Assembly (NCBI RefSeq): GCF_003480255.1
Contig: NZ_QUIN01000004.1
Location: 39,984 to 103,983, forward strand
Length of the DNA: 64,000 nt
Source: Erysipelatoclostridium sp. AM42-17
Lineage (GTDB): Bacteria; Bacillota_I; Bacilli_A; Erysipelotrichales; Coprobacillaceae
Direction of reading: 5' to 3'
Shown one piece after another: positions 43,741-52,287 of this stretch (positions are counted from its first letter, which is position 1; each line of letters starts with the position of its first letter). The notes under the pieces were generated by a model that was given only the letters and a program-made list of their open reading frames with translations, had not been told where the DNA came from and did no database searches. The position numbers were made by a program, and so were the translations under genes.

Positions 43741-44844
43741 GTGTTAAAAATAAATCATATTATAAAAAAAGTAAATCAGGATTATCGTCTAATTGCTATT
43801 AGTGATATTCATTCCCATCTAGATCGTTTTAAATCGCTGTTAGAACGCGTTCATTATCAAAAAGGTGATTATTTAGTTATTGTTGGAGATTTTGTTGAAA
43901 AGGGAACCCAAACATTACAAACTATAAGATATTTAAAACAGTTACAACAAGAATCAAATCGAGTATTTGTATTATTAGGTAATTGCGAGTATGCAATAGA
44001 AACACTCATCAATGATCAACGTTATGCTAGTCAAATGATGCATTATGTCAGTCATATTGGTAAAAGCGGGATGATAGATCAAGCATTAACTGCTTTAAAA
44101 CTGGATAGAAAAGCTGATCCTCATTATTTACAAAAACAAGTTCAAACTTATTTAAAGCCTTATCTAGATTACTTACATACATTACCATTATCTTTACATT
44201 TTAATGAATTTTTATTCATTCATGCTGGCATAGAAAAAAGAACAGATTGGTATAATGGCTCTTTATCATCAATGATTGAAACAAAAACTTTTTATCAAGA
44301 TGGACATTGTTTGAATGATTATGTTGTAGTTGGTCATTTGCCTACTTCAAATCAATATCAAAATAAAATAGACAATCATATTATTATTAATAATGAAAAA
44401 AGGATTATTTGTTTGGATGGTGGAACAGGTGTAAAGATGATTAGTCAAATGAATGCACTTGTTGTTGAATCAAAAAATCATAAATTGACATTAAAAAAAG
44501 AATATGTACAACCTTTCCCAATCTATGAAGTTACACATTCTGTAAGTATTAATTCTAAACATGTTCATAAGATAGCATGGCCTCATTTTGAAGTTGAAAT
44601 ATTAAAACAGGGGCAAGAGTTTTCGTTATGTAAACAAATTGATACACAAGCAATTTTTCCAATAAAAAATGAATTTTTATACTATAAAAATAATAAAGCA
44701 TACTGTTTAGATGATTATATAGATTGTTTTTTATCAGTGAACAAGGGAGATAAAATAAGGATAGCAGGGATTTATGGACATTATGCATATGGAATTTGTC
44801 ATAATGATGTAGGATGGATTCCATTTGAGTATATAAAAAAATAA
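43741..44844 (+). CDS. Metallophosphoesterase (calcineurin-like) with C-terminal SH3-like region
   Basis: 367 residues with a GTG start after GGAGGG; the ATG two bases upstream is out of frame and runs into TAA. The metallophosphatase motifs are AISDIHSHLDRF (Asp, His), IVGDFVEKG, LLGNCEYA (GNxE for GNHE), FIHAGIE and VVGHLPT. Residues from about 255 form a beta-rich tail ending in YAYGICHNDVGWIPFEYI. The fold suggests a Ser/Thr- or symmetrical Ap4A-type phosphatase. Confidence 0.86.
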   Translation: MLKINHIIKKVNQDYRLIAISDIHSHLDRFKSLLERVHYQKGDYLVIVGDFVEKGTQTLQTIRYLKQLQQESNRVFVLLGNCEYAIETLINDQRYASQMMHYVSHIGKSGMIDQALTALKLDRKADPHYLQKQVQTYLKPYLDYLHTLPLSLHFNEFLFIHAGIEKRTDWYNGSLSSMIETKTFYQDGHCLNDYVVVGHLPTSNQYQNKIDNHIIINNEKRIICLDGGTGVKMISQMNALVVESKNHKLTLKKEYVQPFPIYEVTHSVSINSKHVHKIAWPHFEVEILKQGQEFSLCKQIDTQAIFPIKNEFLYYKNNKAYCLDDYIDCFLSVNKGDKIRIAGIYGHYAYGICHNDVGWIPFEYIKK

Positions 44845-44863
44845 GAGCATAGCTCTTATTTTT
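44840..44863. terminator. Bidirectional terminator
   Basis: AATAAGAGC pairs with GCTCTTATT around ATA with A- and T-runs on both sides; it lies between convergent genes. Confidence 0.85.
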
Positions 44864-45113
44864 ATTCTTTAAAATACTTTTTTAGTGATGATTCAGCTTG
44901 TTGATCAATACTTTTTTCAAGTTTTTCTTTTAAAGAATAAGCTTCTTTTAATTTCTTTTCACTGTCATCAATTTCTTTTAAGACAATATCTTTCATTTGT
45001 TCTTTAGTGTAGTCTTTAGATTGATGATGTTTTTTTTCTTGGATGTCGTAAGTAAAGTATTTATCAAACGCATCCTTTGCTTCATCTTCTAATTTTTTTT
45101 CTAAATCACTCAT
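44862..45113 (-). CDS. Hypothetical charged helical protein
   Basis: 83 residues, rich in Lys and Glu, with no hydrophobic segment. Heptad-like spacing in LEKKLEDEAKDAFDKYF and EKKLKEAYSLKEKLEKSI suggests coiled coil. No family recognised. SD AGAAAGAAGG on the minus strand supports the start at 45113. Confidence 0.6.
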   Translation of the reverse strand: MSDLEKKLEDEAKDAFDKYFTYDIQEKKHHQSKDYTKEQMKDIVLKEIDDSEKKLKEAYSLKEKLEKSIDQQAESSLKKYFKE

Positions 45114-45243
45114 ATTGTTGCCTTCTTTCTTTTTACACCTGCATTATAGTTCTCGCCTATGATAAATTCAATATATTATTTTAATTTTTTAAAAAAATAT
45201 TTAAAACATAGTAATTTATAGTATACTATAATAAGTAATATAA

Positions 45244-46689
<1,446 letters not shown>

Positions 46690-46692
46690 ATT

Positions 46693-46722
46693 AAAAAAGC
46701 CTCGTTTTTATGAGGCTTTTTT
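46693..46722 (+). terminator. Terminator after GH1 gene
   Basis: AAAAAAGCCTC pairs with GAGGCTTTTTT around GTTTTTAT. Confidence 0.88.
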
Positions 46723-46726
46723 GTTT

Positions 46727-46740
46727 TTGTGGACGACAAA
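46727..46740 (+). repeat. Putative attachment-site repeat, left
   Basis: TTGTGGACGACAAA, directly adjoining the integrase remnant; same sequence at 47814. Confidence 0.6.
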
Positions 46741-46741
46741 C

Positions 46742-47027
46742 CTATAATTTTTCTATATATTCAACAAAAGCAGTACGCCTTTTTTCATAAATATAAGCGT
46801 ATGTGTTCTTTAGCATTCAATAGAATGTTCCATTCTTTGGCAACTAGACTTTTATTTATTGTAGGATTGGATAGAGGATAATTGGCATGGCTATGTCGAA
46901 ACCCATAGATAGTAATATGTTTAACATTAACATTCTTTAAATCCTTATTGAACCTATAACGGAATGTACCTGGATATATTGGAATGATAGCATCAAAAAC
47001 ATAATACTAATCATTAAAACCATCTTG
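46742..47027 (-). pseudogene. Tyrosine recombinase (integrase) C-terminal remnant
   Basis: On the minus strand one frame reads YYVFDAIIPI, then FRYRFNKDLK and ITIYGFRHSHAN, the usual box with the catalytic Arg (the preceding His is Tyr here). After LVAKEW the frame ends early, while the adjacent frame continues TYAYIYEKRRTAFVEYIEKL to a stop, with the nucleophile-type Tyr. A TAG also interrupts just before YYVFD (47007-47009). So there is at least one frameshift and one stop, and no N-terminal part. Confidence 0.72.
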
Positions 47028-47110
47028 TTTTTTTCACGTTTTTATTTTGGTATACGTAATACAATTAAAAAACTTATAGTATCTACATTGAGAGTAGGCA
47101 ATCTTTGATT

Positions 47111-47314
47111 TTATTCATTTATTAAATCTTGTAATTTATCTCCTAAATGCGCCAATTGTTTAGCTATTGGTTTTTCATAATTAAAAGATTCTTGATCGTA
47201 AATAGATTCAGACAAATCTAACAACTCATCCTCACTATAATCTTTATTTTCATCAATAAAAATATCAAATTTATTCAAAAGTTCAATTTCATTTTTTGTT
47301 AAACTTAATCGCAT
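47111..47314 (-). CDS. Small acidic protein, possible immunity/antitoxin partner
   Basis: 67 residues: RLSLTKNEIELLNKFDIF, then a strongly acidic middle (DENKDYSEDELLDL) and a helical end. SD GGAAGG lies in the end of the preceding toxin remnant, whose stop is one base before this ATG. Acidic, intact and directly after a BECR-like nuclease domain, it has the properties of an immunity protein. No named family recognised. Confidence 0.5.
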   Translation of the reverse strand: MRLSLTKNEIELLNKFDIFIDENKDYSEDELLDLSESIYDQESFNYEKPIAKQLAHLGDKLQDLINE

Positions 47315-47315
47315 T

Positions 47316-47560
47316 TCAATCTTCCTTTCCGTCTAATAGTTTTTTAGCAATTTTAAAATGTGTTTTGTGTACTGTGGTTATGATACCAATATTAGGATCT
47401 ATATAAATTGTAGCATTTATTCTATGATTTTAAATGATGTTTTGCATTGTGTGTCAGTTTTGACTTATTTGTTTTTAGAGGATTTCTAATAGCATCTACT
47501 ACATCAGCTATGTCTACTTCTCTATCTTGTAATCTATCTTCAAAATGTTCTGAAAAAGAG
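47316..47560 (-). pseudogene. Broken BECR-fold nuclease toxin domain (polymorphic-toxin-like)
   Basis: Minus-strand fragment 1 reads FSEHFEDRLQDREVDIADVV, then DAIRNPLK, a pattern of the barnase/EndoU/colicin/RelE-type (BECR) toxins (SEH...R..R.....V..AI..P). It ends at a TAG at 47422-47424. Fragment 2, in another frame, continues NATIYIDPNIGIITTVHKT and FKIAKKLLDG to a stop at 47316-47318. The two parts join if one frameshift is corrected. The N-terminal delivery part is missing. Confidence 0.55.
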
Positions 47561-47813
47561 ATATTTTAGTTCTGATAATTTGCCTCATTTCAATTTTATT
47601 CTTATCAGATACTTTCTTACTGCTATTATTTGAATCGTAAATTGCAGTACATATTCATTTACTGTGATCATAGAAACCCGATACTGCTTAGGAGACCATT
47701 TGCACATTTCAAGGCAGGGAATCTTATCACTTATAATTTTCTAATATAGATAGTATTATAATTGCTAGAATATATATTTTTTCTATATATATTATATAAG
47801 AAGATTTTTATTA
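47561..47813. other. Gene-free remainder of decayed element
   Basis: No ORF above about 40 codons with an SD is seen on either strand. Short minus-strand frames hint at remnants but none was recognised. The right part is very AT-rich (runs of TATAT). Confidence 0.5.
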
Positions 47814-47827
47814 TTGTGGACGACAAA
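47814..47827 (+). repeat. Putative attachment-site repeat, right
   Basis: Second copy of TTGTGGACGACAAA, direct orientation. Confidence 0.6.
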
Positions 47828-47945
47828 TGGACGAAGCAGATTAAAAAAATATGAGTGAATATATGGAGAAAAATGGCTATTTATAGCCAAATAAAAAAGT
47901 AATAAAAATAGATGATTAATGGTAAGAAATTATAAATAGTTATTA

Positions 47946-47987
47946 AAAATGATTGCAGTCTATAGTGATAGACGCAATCATTTTTTT
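47946..47987. terminator. Long terminator-like hairpin right of the element
   Basis: AAAATGATTGC (about 47946-47956) pairs with GCAATCATTTT with an inner GTCTATAGTGATAGAC hairpin; T-run on the plus side. No plus-strand gene precedes it in the element, so it may be a relic. Confidence 0.65.
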
Positions 47988-47992
47988 ATAAT

Positions 47993-48019
47993 AAAAAGAA
48001 CTAACTTATGTTAGTTCTC
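47993..48019 (-). terminator. Terminator of the Na/Pi symporter gene
   Basis: On the minus strand AGAACTAAC pairs with GTTAGTTCT around ATAA, then TTTTT. Confidence 0.8.
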
Positions 48020-48024
48020 AATAT

Positions 48025-49713
48025 TTAGGCTTCTTTAAGTGTTTCGGGTTCTGGTTTAATCATCTTCATGGTATTCATAATTTTTCTTATATGATATAAA
48101 CTTTCAGCAATGTTTAAACCATGGTCACCAATTCGTTCAAAGTCAGTTAGAATTTTTGTATAAATAATACTGTTTTCTGTTGTACATTGTTTTTCTTTTA
48201 AACGATGTAATTGGTTAACTGTAAATTGATGTTGTGTTTTATCAATATTGTCTTCCATCACATCAACTTTATCAACAAGATTTTTAAATTCATCATAGTC
48301 TAAGATAACTAATTCATCAAGAATATTATTACATAGACTTTCCATGATACTGATTTCTTTAATAGCATCAATAGAGAAGTGAGTATCATCTTCAGATAAA
48401 GCTTTTGCTCTATTGGCTATATTGATTGCATGATCACCAATTCTTTCTAAATCTGAAGCCACTTTTAAGAATAAGACAATTGTTTGAGATCCTTCGGTAG
48501 GAAATTCATTTGAAATAACAGCTGTTGTAAAATCGATAATTTGTTGATTTAAGTAATTAATATATTCTTCATCTTTTAATAAACGTTCATATTTTTCTTG
48601 AGAAAAATGATCAAGTAATTCAAATGATCGTTTAACATTATGATTAGCTAAATTTAACATATGTTGACTTTCATTGAATAATTGTGTATTCGCAATAGCA
48701 CTTGTACCAATATGATAATCATTGTTAAAGATACTAAAATCTAGATATTTAAGTGTCATATGTTCAGTTTCATCATGTTTTTCTGGTAAAACAAGATAAG
48801 TTAAATCAACTAATTTAGTACCTATAGGAAGAAGTAAAAGAGTAGTTGTTACGTTAAATATTGTATGAACATTAGCAATCTGTGCTGCTACATTATGTGG
48901 TGTAATACTTTCAACTAAATGAGCAAATGGGAATAACATGCTAATTGTAACAAAGATGATGGTTCCAATAATATTGAATGATAAATGAATAATGGTTGTT
49001 CGTTTAGCATTTTTACTTGTTCCAATTGAAGCAAGTACTGATGTAATACATGTTCCGATATTTTGTCCAAATAAAACATAAATAGCAGATGGTAATGTCA
49101 TTACGCCACTACGAGCCAATGCTTGTAGTATTCCGACTGAAGCAGATGAAGATTGAATAATAGCTGTAAATCCAGCTCCAACTAGAATACCAATAAATGG
49201 ATTTTGGAATTTAGATATTAATCCTACAAATTCTGGCATTGTTCTTAAAGGAATCATCGCATTAGACATTGTTTCCATTCCGATAAATAAAATACCAAGA
49301 CCACCAATAACAGTTCCTAATGCATCCAGTTTTTTACTTTTGAAAAAGACAATCATGGCTACACCAATAAAAGCAATTAAAGGGGCAATAGCTGTAATAT
49401 CAATAGCGATTAACTGACCGGTAATCGTAGTACCAATATTTGCTCCCATAATGACCCATACCGCACTTGTTAGTGACATTAATCCAGAATTAACGAATCC
49501 TACAACCATCACTGTTGTTGCAGATGATGATTGAATAATGGCAGTGACTAATGCACCTACTAAAACGCCAAGAAAACAATTGGATGTTAATTTTTCAAGA
49601 ATTGTTTTCATTTTGTTTCCAGCTGCGAGTTCTAGTCCATTAGACATCATATTCATTCCATATAAAAATAGGGCTAAACCACCTAGCATAGAAAATATAT
49701 TTGCTAATTTCAT
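48025..49713 (-). CDS. Na+/phosphate symporter (NptA-type) with C-terminal PhoU domain
   Basis: 562 residues. Two inverted Na/Pi cotransport repeats: GALVTAIIQSSSATTVMVVG and GAGFTAIIQSSSASVGILQAL, each carrying the QSSS motif. Membrane part is about 1-310; residues about 340-550 form two PhoU-like three-helix repeats (SDLERIGDHAINIANRA and TDFERIGDHGLNIAESLY, each with the ExxxD metal motif). The PhoU part probably gates uptake by phosphate state. Upstream direct repeats resemble PhoP sites. Confidence 0.93.
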   Translation of the reverse strand: MKLANIFSMLGGLALFLYGMNMMSNGLELAAGNKMKTILEKLTSNCFLGVLVGALVTAIIQSSSATTVMVVGFVNSGLMSLTSAVWVIMGANIGTTITGQLIAIDITAIAPLIAFIGVAMIVFFKSKKLDALGTVIGGLGILFIGMETMSNAMIPLRTMPEFVGLISKFQNPFIGILVGAGFTAIIQSSSASVGILQALARSGVMTLPSAIYVLFGQNIGTCITSVLASIGTSKNAKRTTIIHLSFNIIGTIIFVTISMLFPFAHLVESITPHNVAAQIANVHTIFNVTTTLLLLPIGTKLVDLTYLVLPEKHDETEHMTLKYLDFSIFNNDYHIGTSAIANTQLFNESQHMLNLANHNVKRSFELLDHFSQEKYERLLKDEEYINYLNQQIIDFTTAVISNEFPTEGSQTIVLFLKVASDLERIGDHAINIANRAKALSEDDTHFSIDAIKEISIMESLCNNILDELVILDYDEFKNLVDKVDVMEDNIDKTQHQFTVNQLHRLKEKQCTTENSIIYTKILTDFERIGDHGLNIAESLYHIRKIMNTMKMIKPEPETLKEA

Positions 49714-49740
49714 ACAAAACCTCCTATATCCTTACGTAGA

Positions 49741-49788
49741 TTAACATTTTCTTAACGTAATGTAAATAAACTTTACATTTTCTTAACA
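49741..49788 (-). promoter_or_regulatory. Pho-box-like repeats upstream of the Na/Pi symporter
   Basis: TTAACA at 49741, TTAACG at 49752, TTTACA at 49772 and TTAACA at 49783: two pairs with 11-bp spacing. Low-GC Gram-positive PhoP binds TT(A/T/C)ACA direct repeats with 5-nt gaps. The gene behind it transports phosphate, which fits. Confidence 0.55.
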
Positions 49789-49873
49789 TTAAATTTATCT
49801 TTAGATTAGAATAGACGGTTTTATGCGGGTTTAGGTGAGTTAGATTAAGTTAGAATGAGTTGTTTATCATTTA

Positions 49874-49917
49874 CAAGTAACAAACAAGTAACAAACAAGT
49901 AACAAACAAGTAACAAA
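49874..49917 (+). repeat. Four perfect 11-bp tandem repeats
   Basis: CAAGTAACAAA repeated at 49874, 49885, 49896 and 49907. Read as GTAACA with 5-nt spacers it has the same 11-bp phasing as the Pho-box-like repeats 90-130 bases away. Lies between the symporter and marR promoters; the 49714-50123 gap has no ORF. Confidence 0.8.
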
Positions 49918-50077
49918 GACTTTTTAAATAAAATGGATTAGAAGTAAATCTTCTCCATTTCTTTTGACAAATATTCAATTATTTTAAGAATATATCTATA
50001 ATCGTTATAGTATGGTAAATAACAAATTTGATAATAAAAATTGTTTTTTAATTGACAATAAGTTCAATCAGTTATAA

Positions 50078-50107
50078 AGTTAGGCTGCTAATAGTTAGGA
50101 TGCTAAT
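50078..50107 (+). promoter_or_regulatory. Tandem 15-bp operator-like repeat before marR
   Basis: AGTTAGGCTGCTAAT (50078-50092) and AGTTAGGATGCTAAT (50093-50107). Each contains the inverted repeat TTAG-N4-CTAA. TTGACA (50052-50057) with a -10-like TATAAA (50073-50078) just upstream places the repeats at the start of transcription, where an autorepressor would bind. Confidence 0.55.
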
Positions 50108-50123
50108 GTAAAGAGGAGAGCTT

Positions 50124-50552
50124 ATGAAAATACCATTTTATTTAATGCTTTTTAAAACACAACATGCACAAAGACAAAAAAATTGGAATGTGATGGAAAC
50201 TTATAATCTATCACCAGGACAACCGAAAGTATTACGATATATAAATCAACATGAAAATTGTAAATTAAAAGACATTGCATTAGAGTGCGATATAGAACCA
50301 GCAACAGTAAGCAAGATGATTGATAACTTAGAAAAAAAGAAAATGTTAACAAGGAAAATCAATCCTAGTAATAAAAGAGCTTATCAACTTAATATTACTG
50401 AATTAGGGAAAAATGCTTTAGATAAATGGAATGAACATTGTTTAGAGGTGGAACATGTTTCTTTACAAGGTTTTAGCCCTCAAGAAATAGATCAATTTAA
50501 GGATTATTTATCTAGGATGTATAAAAATTTAACTAATAAGGATTTAAAGTAG
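50124..50552 (+). CDS. MarR-family transcriptional regulator
   Basis: 142 residues. Winged HTH (about 40-105): LSPGQPKVLRYI, LKDIALECDIEPATVSKMIDNLEKKKMLTR and the wing RKINPSNKRAYQLNITELG. SD AGAGGAGAG. It is 10 bases before two ABC exporter genes, the typical arrangement in which MarR represses its own multidrug-like exporter. Confidence 0.9.
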   Translation: MKIPFYLMLFKTQHAQRQKNWNVMETYNLSPGQPKVLRYINQHENCKLKDIALECDIEPATVSKMIDNLEKKKMLTRKINPSNKRAYQLNITELGKNALDKWNEHCLEVEHVSLQGFSPQEIDQFKDYLSRMYKNLTNKDLK

Positions 50553-50562
50553 GAGGTTTTTT

Positions 50563-52287
50563 ATGATGAGACGTTTTTTTTCTTATGCTAAAAGATATAA
50601 AAAACAATTTATTATTGCTTTTTTATGTGTTATTGGTGAAACAGTATTTGAATTAATTATCCCGGTATTGATGGCAAATATTATTGATTATGGGGTTATG
50701 CAAAATAATTCAATATACATTATTAAACAAGGAATCATGATGGCTATTTGTGCTGTTTTGGCGTTAATCTTAGGGGTTTTATATTCACGTTATGCAGCTG
50801 AGGCAGGTCAAGGATTTGGTAAGGAATTAAGAAAAGAAGAGTATGAAAGAGTTCAAAAATTTTCTTTTTCTAATAGTGATCATTTTTCTACTTCTTCTTT
50901 AATTACAAGATTAACCAGTGATGTGACTATTCTTCAAAACACGATATGTAATGGGTTTAGACCGTTAGTAAGAGCACCATTTATGTTTTTAATGGCATTG
51001 TTTTTAACAATTAAACTTAATGCAAAACTTGCATTAGTATTTATTATTGTTGCCCCTGTTTTAGGAATAGGACTTTATTATATTGTTAAAAACGTAGGTC
51101 CAATGTTTAGAAAAATGCAAGCCAATATTGATGAAGTTAATACAGTAGTCCAGGAAAACCTTATTGCGATAAGAACTATTAAAGCCTATGTTAGAGGTGA
51201 TTATGAAAATAGTAAGTTTGCTCGTATTAATCAACAATTAAGGAATCATAGTGAAAAAGCTTTCCGTCTATCAGTAATGAATATGCCTTTATTTCAGTAC
51301 ATGATGTATACAACGATTGTTTGTTTATTATTTTTTGGTAGTCAAATGATTTTTGCTGGTGAAATGAAAATAGGGGAATTAACAGGTTTTTTAAGTTACG
51401 TATTACAAATATTAAATGCCTTAATGATGATTTCCAACGTCTTTTTAATGATAGCAAGATCAATTGCTAGTATGGAACGTATTTTAGAAGTGATGGATGA
51501 AGTACCAAGTATTAAAGATTGCCCTCAACCGCTCATGAACATTAATTCAGGAACAATTGATTTTAAACATGTTTATTTTAAATATAACCAAGAAGCCAAA
51601 GAAAATGTTTTAAGTGATATTAATTTACACATTGACTCTGGTTCTACTATTGGTATTTTAGGAGGAACTGGTTCGGCTAAAACAAGCTTAGTTCAGCTTA
51701 TTGATCGTTTGTATGACGTAAGTCAAGGAGAAGTATGTATTGACTTACATAATGTCAAAGATTATTCATTAAAAGTGTTAAGAGACAATGTGGCTATGGT
51801 ATTACAAAAGAATACTTTATTTTCAGGCACAATTAAAGAAAACTTATTATGGGGTAATAAAGATGCAAGTGAGCAGGAAATAAAATGGGCTTGTAAACAA
51901 GCCTGTGCTGATGAGTTTATTGAACGTTTTCCTGATGGTTATAATACTTACTTAGAACAGGGTGGAACAAATTTATCAGGAGGGCAAAAACAAAGATTAT
52001 GTATCGCAAGGGCATTACTAAAACATCCTAAAATATTAATTTTAGATGATTCAACAAGTGCTGTTGATACTGCAACCGAAACATATATCAAAAATGCTTT
52101 AAATGCACTTCAAGATACAACTAAAATTATTATTGCTCAAAGAGTTTCGTCGCTACAACATGCCAGTCAAATTATTATTTTAGATAATGGTAGAATACAT
52201 GCTGTAGGTAGTCATGATGATTTATTAAAAAATGACAGTATATATCAAGATATCTATTATTCTCAATTAAAAGGAGTTGATTTATAA
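50563..52287 (+). CDS. ABC exporter half-transporter 1 (TMD-NBD), degenerate ATPase site
   Basis: 574 residues. Six-TM exporter domain about 1-310; NBD from about 335. Walker A is GGTGSAKTS (about 367-375; Ala where Gly is usual), signature LSGGQKQR near 471, Walker B ILILDDSTSAVD with Asp in place of the catalytic Glu. Such changes mark the non-catalytic site of heterodimeric exporters such as BmrCD or TM287/288. ATP hydrolysis is expected at the site completed by its partner. Confidence 0.92.
   Translation: MMRRFFSYAKRYKKQFIIAFLCVIGETVFELIIPVLMANIIDYGVMQNNSIYIIKQGIMMAICAVLALILGVLYSRYAAEAGQGFGKELRKEEYERVQKFSFSNSDHFSTSSLITRLTSDVTILQNTICNGFRPLVRAPFMFLMALFLTIKLNAKLALVFIIVAPVLGIGLYYIVKNVGPMFRKMQANIDEVNTVVQENLIAIRTIKAYVRGDYENSKFARINQQLRNHSEKAFRLSVMNMPLFQYMMYTTIVCLLFFGSQMIFAGEMKIGELTGFLSYVLQILNALMMISNVFLMIARSIASMERILEVMDEVPSIKDCPQPLMNINSGTIDFKHVYFKYNQEAKENVLSDINLHIDSGSTIGILGGTGSAKTSLVQLIDRLYDVSQGEVCIDLHNVKDYSLKVLRDNVAMVLQKNTLFSGTIKENLLWGNKDASEQEIKWACKQACADEFIERFPDGYNTYLEQGGTNLSGGQKQRLCIARALLKHPKILILDDSTSAVDTATETYIKNALNALQDTTKIIIAQRVSSLQHASQIIILDNGRIHAVGSHDDLLKNDSIYQDIYYSQLKGVDL

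Larger units (their letters stand above)
46727..47827. mobile_element. Decayed integrative element, about 1.1 kb, bounded by 14-bp direct repeats
   Basis: TTGTGGACGACAAA occurs at 46727-46740 and again in direct orientation at 47814-47827. Between them lie a tyrosine-recombinase remnant whose stop codon is two bases inside the left repeat, a 67-residue ORF and a broken BECR-type toxin domain. The rest (about 47566-47813) holds no recognisable gene. The layout matches attL/attR of an integrated element that has lost most of its cargo. Confidence 0.62.

Noticed and set aside
43739..43747. ATG start for the metallophosphoesterase
   Set aside because: That ATG reads ATG TGT TAA; the GTG at 43741 opens the real frame.
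47854..47889. 11-codon ORF and TGGCTA/TAGCCA hairpin right of the element
   Set aside because: Too short, no clear SD, and the hairpin lacks a T-run; no support as gene or terminator.
49874..49917. CRISPR-like repeat array
   Set aside because: Repeats are 11 bp, contiguous and without spacers; no cas genes nearby.
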